From: an uncultured Pelagibacteraceae bacterium
GTDB taxonomy: Bacteria > Pseudomonadota > Alphaproteobacteria > Pelagibacterales > Pelagibacteraceae
Direction of reading: 5' to 3'
Length of the DNA: 64,000 nt
NCBI GenBank assembly: GCA_902530215.1
Contig: CABZZR010000004.1
Location: 24,165 to 88,164, forward strand
Each line of letters begins with the position of its first letter. Position 1 is the first letter of the stretch. Positions 57,610 through 64,000 of this stretch are shown in pieces. The notes beneath the pieces were generated by a model, which had not been told where the DNA came from, did no database searches, and saw nothing but the letters and a program-made list of their open reading frames with translations. Position numbers and translations under genes: made by a program.

Positions 57610-59778
57610 ATGAATGATAAAAATTTTCAAGATAAAATAAATATATTAATGCAAAATCTTAGCAAAGGAGATTTTGATCAAGCAGAAAAAGATGGTTTAA
57701 AGTTAGATGTTTCTTTAAAAAATAATCACATAGTTAAGGGCGCTTTGGGAGTAATTTTTCTAAGCAAAAAGAAATTTGATAAAGCTGACAAATACTTTAA
57801 AGAATCTATAAAATTTAATCCAAAATTTTTCGAAGGCTATCATAATCTTGGTATACTTAATTCTTTAGTCGGAAATGAAAATTTAGACGATGCTATCCAA
57901 TATTTTAAGAAAGCATTGGAACTTAATCCAGAATATGTACCAGCATACTTTAATTTAGGCACCATTTTACAAAAGAAAAAAAGTTTTAAGGAGTCAATTG
58001 GTTTTTTTAATAAGGCTATTGATTTAAAAAGTGATTTCTTTCAAGCTATGTACAATCTGGGTTTATCGCATCAAATTTTGGGAGATTTTAAAACTGCAGA
58101 AAAATATTTTTTAGAAACAATAAAAGTTAATCCTAATTATATTTTAGCATATAACGGTTTAGGGATATTACATCATAGAACTAAAGATTTTGAAAAATCC
58201 TTAATGTATTTTAAAAAAGCTCTTGAGTTGAAACCGGATCATGTTGAAACATTAATTAATCTTGGAAATATATGTGATGAGATAAAAAAATATAGTGAGT
58301 CAGAAAACTATTTTAAAAAAGCAATTAATTTACAACCTAATAATCAGAAGGCCTATTTCAATTACGGAAATTTATTATCTCGACAAAATAAATTTAATAA
58401 AGCAATTTTCAACTTTAATGAAGCTATTAGAATTAATCCAAATTACTTTTTAGCCTATAATAGCAAGGGAATTGCACATTCAAAGTTAGGCAATGCAGAT
58501 GAGGCAATTAATTGTTATAGAAATGCCTTAAAAATAAATCCACTATTTTTTATGGCTTATAGTAATTTATTGCTCGAGTCATGTTACATAGTAAAAAATA
58601 ATTCAAAACAAATTTTTGAAGAACTAAAAAGTTTCAAAAAAAATGTGAAGAAAGTTACCAAAGAAGAAATATTGCCTTACAAATATGAGAATAACCCACA
58701 AAAACTTAATGTTGGATTTTTGTCAGCAGATTTTGGTGAACATCCTGGTGGATTTTTTTTGTTTGAAACGATAAAAAATTTAAAGAAAAAAAAATTAAAT
58801 TTATTTGCCTATTCAATAAACGACCGACAAGATAAATTAGCTGAAGAATTTAAATTAATATTTAATAACTGGCGTTCTCTTGAGTTTAAGTCAGATACTC
58901 AAATAATTAATCAAGTAAGAGAGGACGGCATTCATATTCTTATAGATTGTATGGGACATACAGGAGGTAATAGATTGTCAGTATTTGCATTTAAATCTGC
59001 ACCTATTCAATTATCGTATTTGGGTTTTTGCTCTACTGGTTTAAAAGAAATTGATTACTTCTTAAGTAGTAATCACCTTATTCCAAAGGAAGAAAAAAAT
59101 TTATATTTTGAAAAAATTTGGCAACTACCAGAAGTATTACAGTGTTTTAGTCCACCAAAATATAATTTGGTAACAGCTCAATCTCCATTTAAAAAGAACA
59201 GATACATTACTTTTGGTTCATTAAATAAATTACAAAAGATAAATAATGAAGTTATTAAACTTTGGTCACAAGTATTAAATTCAGTTTCAAACTCGAGAAT
59301 AATTATTAAGTGTGACGAATTTGCTAATGATGAAATTAAAAAAAATATATTAGGTAAATTTAAAAAAAACGGCGTATCAAGTGACCTAATAAGTTTACTG
59401 GGAAAATTAGAAAAAAGGGAAGAGGCAATAAAACTGTACAATTCAATTGATATAAATTTGGATACATTCCCATTTCAAGGAAATACTACGACTTGCGAAG
59501 CAGCATGGATGGGCGTACCCACTTTAACTTTAAAAGGTGATCGTTTTCTTTTTCATTTTGGTGAAGCAATCAATGCAAATCTTGGTTTAAAAGATTGGAT
59601 CGCAGAGGATAACAAGGATTTTATTAACATAGCAATAGAGAAGACTGCTAATGAAAAAAATTTAAGTTCACTAAGAACAGCACTAAGAGATAAATTACTT
59701 AAATCACCAATTTGTGATGCTCCAAGATTAGCCAACCATTTCGATAAGATGTTGTGGGAAATGTGGAAAGAAAATTAA
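57610..59778 (+). CDS. TPR-repeat O-GlcNAc-transferase-like (SPINDLY/GT41) protein, second copy
   Basis: The N-terminal 340 residues are about nine TPR units, seen as repeats such as AYFNLGTILQKKKSFKESI and AYNGLGILHHRTKDFEKSL. The C-terminal GT41 domain has VGFLSADFGEHPGGFFLFE with the family His, ILIDCMGHTGGNRLS, APIQLSYLGFCSTG, and DTFPFQGNTTTCEAAWMGVP at the donor site. It is a paralogue of the protein at 20508-22451 with more TPRs. It presumably glycosylates proteins in the cytoplasm. It is divergent from fumC and followed by a small convergent gene. Confidence 0.88.
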   Translation: MNDKNFQDKINILMQNLSKGDFDQAEKDGLKLDVSLKNNHIVKGALGVIFLSKKKFDKADKYFKESIKFNPKFFEGYHNLGILNSLVGNENLDDAIQYFKKALELNPEYVPAYFNLGTILQKKKSFKESIGFFNKAIDLKSDFFQAMYNLGLSHQILGDFKTAEKYFLETIKVNPNYILAYNGLGILHHRTKDFEKSLMYFKKALELKPDHVETLINLGNICDEIKKYSESENYFKKAINLQPNNQKAYFNYGNLLSRQNKFNKAIFNFNEAIRINPNYFLAYNSKGIAHSKLGNADEAINCYRNALKINPLFFMAYSNLLLESCYIVKNNSKQIFEELKSFKKNVKKVTKEEILPYKYENNPQKLNVGFLSADFGEHPGGFFLFETIKNLKKKKLNLFAYSINDRQDKLAEEFKLIFNNWRSLEFKSDTQIINQVREDGIHILIDCMGHTGGNRLSVFAFKSAPIQLSYLGFCSTGLKEIDYFLSSNHLIPKEEKNLYFEKIWQLPEVLQCFSPPKYNLVTAQSPFKKNRYITFGSLNKLQKINNEVIKLWSQVLNSVSNSRIIIKCDEFANDEIKKNILGKFKKNGVSSDLISLLGKLEKREEAIKLYNSIDINLDTFPFQGNTTTCEAAWMGVPTLTLKGDRFLFHFGEAINANLGLKDWIAEDNKDFINIAIEKTANEKNLSSLRTALRDKLLKSPICDAPRLANHFDKMLWEMWKEN

Positions 59779-59780
59779 AA

Positions 59781-59906
59781 TTATCCTGAAGTTATATTAA
59801 TAATTACGCCTATAAAGCCGAGACCAAATACCCCAAGAAATATTGCAGCAAGAGTGATTCCCAAAACCAGCTTGTCCTTTTGCGTCATTTTATGTTCATC
59901 GCTCAT
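59781..59906 (-). CDS. Small (41-residue) single-TM membrane protein
   Basis: A complete small ORF with ATG at 59906-59904 and TAA at 59783-59781. The product has a polar N-terminus (MSDEHKMTQKDK), then one long hydrophobic, glycine-containing segment at about 13-38 (LGITLAAIFLGVFGLGFIG). AGGA lies about 9 bp before the ATG as a ribosome site. It fills the gap between a glycosyltransferase gene and an FkbM gene where no other gene lies. The composition contrasts with random AT-rich translation (codons for Gly, Ala and Leu), which supports it being real. Function unknown. Confidence 0.6.
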   Translation of the reverse strand: MSDEHKMTQKDKLVLGITLAAIFLGVFGLGFIGVIINITSG

Positions 59907-59950
59907 ATTAATATCCTAACTATTACTTAAAAAAAATTTACTTTTCAAGT

Positions 59951-60730
59951 CTATTTATTGTCGTTGTTTATATATATAGCATCGACTGAAAACATGTACC
60001 CCTCAAGTAAGTTTTTAAAATTCATTGGTTCCAGAGCTATTAATCTAAAATTATTTTTTATTAAATATTTTTCAATATCGTAAAAACTTAAATGTCTTTC
60101 ATAAATATCATCAAACATTAATTCAGTTTCAATTATATTTATTGATTTATTTACTAACATTTTGCTGGAACCCATTAACACTTTGTCTTCGTAACCTTGA
60201 CAATCAATTTTTAAAATATCTATTTTTGATACATTATTGTTTTTACAATAATTATCTAATGTTTTGATTTTAACTTTTTTAATCTCAGAGGTAAATTTTT
60301 CAGGATCAGTATTAAATTGCTTGCTTCTGATCTTTAACCATTTGGTATTTGGATTTAATTTATAAAAACTTGAGTTACCAGAGTTGGCTGTAATATAGAA
60401 ATCTTTTTCTTCTTCATTTTCACCTAAAGCATAATTATTTAAAATGACTGAATTATCATTTTTAAATTTTGATTTTAAATTTAAAAACTCTTTTTCTATT
60501 GGTTCAAAAGCATGAATTTTTGAATCAGGAAATAATTTTTTAAACCTTATAATTGTTTGTCCCTTGTTGGCCCCAACATCAAAAATTGTTGGATTTTGTT
60601 TTTTGATTAAAGTTTGGTGAATATCATTGAAATTTAATTTTTTAAAATCATCAGTATCTGTGAAATTTGGAGGTATTCTTGAAATATTAAGTCCAAAAAT
60701 ATGAAATAATTTTTTAATTATTTTTTTCAT
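59951..60730 (-). CDS. FkbM family methyltransferase
   Basis: SAM-dependent methyltransferase of 259 residues. The SAM site IFDVGANKGQTIIRFKKLFP is followed by IHAFEPIEKEFLNL with the acidic ribose ligand, NNYALGENEEEKDFYI, and the FkbM-specific IDILKIDCQGYEDKVLMGS. Family members O-methylate sugars or hydroxyls on surface glycans and antibiotics. The glycan setting suggests a polysaccharide or glycoprotein sugar. It is divergent from the next methyltransferase over about 50 bp. Confidence 0.88.
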   Translation of the reverse strand: MKKIIKKLFHIFGLNISRIPPNFTDTDDFKKLNFNDIHQTLIKKQNPTIFDVGANKGQTIIRFKKLFPDSKIHAFEPIEKEFLNLKSKFKNDNSVILNNYALGENEEEKDFYITANSGNSSFYKLNPNTKWLKIRSKQFNTDPEKFTSEIKKVKIKTLDNYCKNNNVSKIDILKIDCQGYEDKVLMGSSKMLVNKSINIIETELMFDDIYERHLSFYDIEKYLIKNNFRLIALEPMNFKNLLEGYMFSVDAIYINNDNK

Positions 60731-60780
60731 AATACTTTCTATAGCATATAAGAAAAAAACATGGTACCAAATGTTTTTTT

Positions 60781-61608
60781 ATGAATTACAATTTCGACAA
60801 AGCTTGGAGCAAAGATGAACACGGAGAAGCATTTGATCTATGGAATAGAATGTCAAAAAGTTACTTCAAATTTATTTTTGGCTGTTTTTACGAAAATAAA
60901 TATTTGATAAATTATTTAAAAAAAAATCCAAATTTGAGCTTACTAGATGTGGGTTGTGGAACAGGCCCTTTATTGCGTTATATAAAATTAAAAGGAGGTT
61001 TGGCAGATTATCTTGGCGTAGATATTTCTGAAAGTTGCATACAAAGAGCACAAAAGATTCATAAAAAAAATTATTTTAAAAAAATAAGCACTCTAAACTT
61101 ATCAGAACAATTAGATGGAAAAAAATATGATATAGTTTATTCAAGAGATACTGTTCCCCATCAACTAGAACCACTTAAATTTATAAAAAGTTTAATTGAT
61201 GCCACGAAAGACATTTTAATTCTTCGATTAAGAACTAGGGATTTAGGTTCTACAATTTATGATTTTGAATATTCTTGCCAATATATGGCAGGAAATGAAT
61301 GGGTGCCGTATATAGTTTTAAATTGTGGCGAATTAATTGAGTTTTTTAAAAGTCAATCTATTGTCAAAAAAATTATAATGAATAAGTCATATACTATTTT
61401 GGGTGGTCAAAATGACAGATTTATAGAAAAAAATTTGTATTTAAAAAAAACTGGAGGAGCAGAAACTACGATGATCATTTTTATTGATAGGAATGCTAAA
61501 GAAGAATTTAAACTACATGAAAGCACAAATATCGAAGGGCATAAATATTTAGAAAAAAGCAAATATAAAAATTTTTTTTTAAAAATACTGAATAAATTGT
61601 CTATTTAA
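60781..61608 (+). CDS. Class I SAM-dependent methyltransferase
   Basis: A 275-residue enzyme with the Rossmann SAM motif LLDVGCGTGPLLRYIKL near residue 58, then DYLGVDISESCIQRAQKI with the acidic ribose-binding residue, and IVYSRDTVPHQLEP as motif III. The remainder has no substrate-specific signature. It is divergent from the FkbM gene, and its stop abuts the 3' end of the tmRNA on the other strand. It is likely a glycan or small-molecule methyltransferase from context, with low certainty about substrate. Confidence 0.82.
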   Translation: MNYNFDKAWSKDEHGEAFDLWNRMSKSYFKFIFGCFYENKYLINYLKKNPNLSLLDVGCGTGPLLRYIKLKGGLADYLGVDISESCIQRAQKIHKKNYFKKISTLNLSEQLDGKKYDIVYSRDTVPHQLEPLKFIKSLIDATKDILILRLRTRDLGSTIYDFEYSCQYMAGNEWVPYIVLNCGELIEFFKSQSIVKKIIMNKSYTILGGQNDRFIEKNLYLKKTGGAETTMIIFIDRNAKEEFKLHESTNIEGHKYLEKSKYKNFFLKILNKLSI

Positions 61609-61612
61609 TAAA

Positions 61613-61865
61613 GGGGCGTTCTGTTACCAGGTGCCCCAGACCCTGCTTTCTTAATAAAAATTAAGCAGCGAGAGCAAATTTATCATTTGCAATTATAATT
61701 TAGCCCGATAACGACGGAACAATCCCGAACGAAAGAATAGCCTTTAGACACTCGTCGATCCTAATTCACCCCCGTAAGTTGAAATTGGTGGAGGTGGTGG
61801 GTACTGCCCCCACGTCCGCAATGTTTATTACGAAATTCGTTTATCGTCGTAGTTGGAAAACCAAC
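61613..61865 (-). ncRNA. ssrA: tmRNA (ssrA), circularly permuted two-piece form
   Basis: Rescues stalled ribosomes. Reading the minus strand, the acceptor piece comes first (about 61865 to 61786). It ends GGACGTGGG... CCCACCACCTCCACCA, with CCA at 61788-61786. A 12-nt intervening segment (61774-61785) is presumably removed. The coding piece then begins GGGGGTGAATTAGGATCGAC at 61773, the usual tmRNA 5' end. The two ends pair as an alanine-type acceptor stem, GGGGGTG with CACCTCC, giving G3-U70, followed by A73. The tag frame lies at 61661-61690. A pseudoknot-capable GGGGC...GCCCC closes the coding piece at 61613. This permuted order is the alphaproteobacterial form. Confidence 0.93.
61661..61690 (-). 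other. tmRNA tag reading frame
   Basis: GCA AAT GAT AAA TTT GCT CTC GCT GCT TAA encodes ANDKFALAA followed by a stop. With the alanine carried by the tmRNA the tag is AANDKFALAA. The LAA end is the ClpXP/ClpAP degradation signal, and the AND start matches tags of other bacteria. The preceding bases (ATTATAATT) fit the resume-codon environment. Confidence 0.9.
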
Positions 61866-61871
61866 AGTAAT

Positions 61872-61899
61872 AATATAAAACTTTATTCTGAAGATTCAA
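61872..61899 (-). promoter_or_regulatory. Candidate ssrA promoter
   Basis: On the minus strand TTGAAT (61899-61894) and TATATT (61877-61872) are 16 bp apart; TATTAT (61875-61870) at 18 bp is an alternative -10. Either places transcription start near 61865, at a small GTTGG/CCAAC hairpin ahead of the acceptor piece. The region is shared with the thyX upstream sequence. Confidence 0.4.
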
Positions 61900-61912
61900 A
61901 TAAATTATTTAA

Positions 61913-62860
61913 ATGGCACTTTCTGATCAACAAAAAAGGGATATTGCGGAATTACAGTCCCAAAAAAATAGTACAAAACGAGTCACATCTGAAGAATTAG
62001 AAAAAATCCTTTACGATGCTATTCCGGTTTTAGACCATGGCTTTATAAGAGTAGTAGATTACATGGGCGATGATAGTTCGATCGTGCAAGCGGCTAGAGT
62101 TTCATATGGAAAAGGAACGAAAAAAATTTCTACAGATAGTGGATTAATTAGATATTTGATGAGACATCGCCACAGTACGCCGTTTGAAATGTGTGAAATT
62201 AAATACCACGTTAAATTACCAATCTTTGTAGCAAGACAATGGATTAGACATAGGACAGCAAACGTAAATGAGTATTCAGCAAGATATTCAATTTTAGATA
62301 AAGAATTCTATATTCCAGCAAAAGAAAATCTTGCAGCTCAATCTCAAATAAATAGACAGGGAAGAGGGCAAGTAATTAACGGCGAACAAGCAGACGAAAT
62401 TTTAAATATGTTAAAAGATGATGCCGAACGTACTTATAAAAATTATGAAAAAATGTTAAACGAAAAATATGACGGTACGGTAATAGATGAAGGCAAAGCT
62501 GGATTGGCGAGGGAACTTGCCAGAATGAATTTAACATTAAATAGTTACACCCAATGGTACTGGAAAACTGATCTATTAAATTTATTAAATTTTTTGTTTC
62601 TTAGAGCAGACGACCATGCTCAGTATGAAATAAGAGCTTATGCAGAGGTGATGCTTGATACTGTAAAAAAATGGGTTCCTGTAGCACACTCTGCTTTTTT
62701 AGATTATAGAGTTGGTGCTGCTGAAATTTCAGCAAAAGGACTTTCTATTATTAAAAATCTAATCGATGGAAAAAAAGTGAATTTTGAAGACTCTCAATTA
62801 AGTAAAAGAGAATGGAATGAATTGATGTCTGCAATAAATCAAGAAAAATTAAAAGTATAA
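61913..62860 (+). CDS. thyX: Flavin-dependent thymidylate synthase ThyX
   Basis: Makes dTMP from dUMP with methylene-tetrahydrofolate, FAD and NADPH. The ThyX signature [14 protein letters not shown] (RHRxxSxNExSxRY type, here with Asn before Val) is intact, with [23 protein letters not shown] upstream. [21 protein letters not shown] carries the C-terminal FAD/nucleotide residues. The 315 residues are longer than the 210-250 of many ThyX, with extensions at both ends, as in other alphaproteobacterial forms. Divergent from ssrA. Confidence 0.94.
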   Translation: MALSDQQKRDIAELQSQKNSTKRVTSEELEKILYDAIPVLDHGFIRVVDYMGDDSSIVQAARVSYGKGTKKISTDSGLIRYLMRHRHSTPFEMCEIKYHVKLPIFVARQWIRHRTANVNEYSARYSILDKEFYIPAKENLAAQSQINRQGRGQVINGEQADEILNMLKDDAERTYKNYEKMLNEKYDGTVIDEGKAGLARELARMNLTLNSYTQWYWKTDLLNLLNFLFLRADDHAQYEIRAYAEVMLDTVKKWVPVAHSAFLDYRVGAAEISAKGLSIIKNLIDGKKVNFEDSQLSKREWNELMSAINQEKLKV

Positions 62861-62862
62861 AA

Positions 62863-64000
62863 TTATTTTGAAAATTCTTTGACAATTAGTTTAAGAGGAA
62901 AATTAAAAATAGAGATTAGGAAGAAAAAAGCAACACATAAATAAAATAAAATTTCTATACCTAAGAAAGAAGCTACAATAGCAGTTCCAACAATAATCAT
63001 TTGAATATTTAATATGATATAGTTTTTTACAAAAGATTTAATTTTAATAATTCTAACAAAATATAAAATACTTTCTTTGATTAATAATAAAAAAGCAAAA
63101 AGGTAAATATTTTTATAATATATGCATATTGATAAACCAATTAGGAATGGAACAATCGAAACGCTTTCGTAAAAACTATTAAGTTTTGCCATAAATCTAG
63201 ATTCAAAAAAAACAATTATTATATGCGATATACATCCTATAAAGGTAAGTAGAAAAAAAACCTTAAATAGTTTTGTGAACTCAGGAGCATATGCTTCACC
63301 AAGCCATAAATTTAAGATTGTTTCTAAAAATGGCAAAATAATAATTATAAAAAAGCTTATAAGGTAAAAAAAACCATAAATTGATGCAGATAAAATGTTT
63401 TTAGAATTTATATCGCTTTGTTTTTTTGAAATCTTCGGCAATAAAACTGCGTTTATTCCATTTGATAAAATATGAAGTTTTGCCGCTATTTGCTGAGGAA
63501 CCGAATATATAGCCATCATATTGCTACCCATTGAAAATTTAATAACATACTTATCTAGATAATCATAAATTTGATCCAGCAGAGAAGTAAGTGTCATCCA
63601 CTTAGAATATTTTTTTATATCGGAAAAAATTATTTTAGAAAAATCTTTAGATATAAGAAATTTTTTTAGATAAAATAAAAGAATTAAATAAATAACTGCT
63701 AATGATTTTATAGCCACTGAAAGCTTAAATAAATTGTTATTATTTATTAAGTCCTCATTATAAAAGATAAAGAAAGCTGGTAAAGATAATGAAAGACTAT
63801 AAAATATAAAATTAGCAAAACTCAAAGATTTAAATAAGAATTTACTCTTGCAAACACCATCTAAAGTTAGAAATATATTTGAGAGTATTAGTCCAAATAA
63901 TAAATAATAATTGTTTTTAAATATAGCTTCACCTGAAAAATAGTTTGTTGCTACAATTTGTATTAATAAATACACAATAAAAGATGTAACCAAACTACAA
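62863..64000 (-). CDS. Polysaccharide flippase-like membrane protein (partial, N-terminus beyond window)
   Basis: The frame stays open to the window edge, so the N-terminus lies outside; about 379 codons are visible. It contains roughly ten TM helices in pairs. The central cytoplasmic stretch KYSKWMTLTSLLDQIYDYLDKYVIKFSMGSNMMAIYSVPQQIA is typical of the Wzx/MATE-like oligosaccharide flippases, where a YD...DK..I/L... segment and an A.YSVP motif start the second half. It presumably moves lipid-linked glycan units across the inner membrane. It fits the glycan-modifying genes just upstream, across thyX and ssrA. Confidence 0.78.
   Translation of the reverse strand, partial: CSLVTSFIVYLLIQIVATNYFSGEAIFKNNYYLLFGLILSNIFLTLDGVCKSKFLFKSLSFANFIFYSLSLSLPAFFIFYNEDLINNNNLFKLSVAIKSLAVIYLILLFYLKKFLISKDFSKIIFSDIKKYSKWMTLTSLLDQIYDYLDKYVIKFSMGSNMMAIYSVPQQIAAKLHILSNGINAVLLPKISKKQSDINSKNILSASIYGFFYLISFFIIIILPFLETILNLWLGEAYAPEFTKLFKVFFLLTFIGCISHIIIVFFESRFMAKLNSFYESVSIVPFLIGLSICIYYKNIYLFAFLLLIKESILYFVRIIKIKSFVKNYIILNIQMIIVGTAIVASFLGIEILFYLCVAFFFLISIFNFPLKLIVKEFSK

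Noticed and set aside
61779..62000. Open reading frame of about 73 codons between ssrA and thyX on the plus strand
   Set aside because: It runs antisense through the tmRNA acceptor piece and into thyX in another frame; the RNA and ThyX explain the sequence better.

Overview
The window is a very AT-rich, densely packed alphaproteobacterial chromosome segment, most likely from the SAR11 clade (Pelagibacterales). The evidence is the strong A/T bias, the many 1-23 bp gene overlaps, a streamlined housekeeping set, the order carB-carA / yqeY-dnaG-rpoD, a circularly permuted two-piece tmRNA, and a compact dcw cluster with lpxC, bamD and ligA behind it. The clade assignment is inference; no rRNA gene lies in the window. 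I see no insertion sequence, prophage, CRISPR array or obvious pseudogene.

Layout. 1-4542 (minus): uvrB, a pteridine-reductase-like SDR, folB and uvrC (cut by the window edge), one overlapping run mixing excision repair and pterin chemistry. 4576-10513: aspC, an SDR, trxB, guaC, an ELM1-like protein and a 2OG-Fe(II) oxygenase-like protein. 10510-14923 (minus): carB and carA. 15048-19218: yqeY-dnaG-rpoD, a macromolecular-synthesis operon. 19234-25973: a glycan/glycosyltransferase block interrupted by a CAU tRNA. 25970-27394 (minus): mlaC and mlaA. 27489-28618: a cytoplasmic-type amidase and the RNase P RNA.

28822-48861 is the division and cell wall (dcw) cluster, all on the plus strand: mraZ, ftsZ, rsmH, an unknown single-TM gene, ftsL, ftsI, a fused murE-murF, mraY, murD, ftsW, murG, murC, murB, ddl, ftsQ, ftsA, lpxC, bamD. 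It departs from textbook order and sequence in several ways. ftsZ sits second, right behind mraZ, instead of after ftsA. murE and murF are a single 945-codon gene. FtsA has lost its recognisable nucleotide-binding motifs but keeps a C-terminal membrane-helix-like tail. An uncharacterised membrane protein lies between rsmH and ftsL. The mraZ promoter has a good -35/-10 pair overlapped by three CCCA (TGGG on the other strand) elements exactly 10 bp apart, which matches the MraZ operator pattern and indicates autorepression of the cluster.

48871-57546: ligA, an M24 aminopeptidase, a UvrD-type helicase, an AsmA-like protein and fumC. 57610-61608: a second TPR/SPINDLY glycosyltransferase, a 41-residue membrane protein, an FkbM methyltransferase and another SAM methyltransferase. 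61613-61865 (minus): permuted tmRNA with the encoded tag ANDKFALAA. The window ends with thyX and an edge-truncated flippase-like gene. Other points of note are a DnaG primase that lacks three of its four zinc ligands, and a strong Shine-Dalgarno upstream of mraZ that points at an out-of-frame 45-codon ORF rather than at mraZ.
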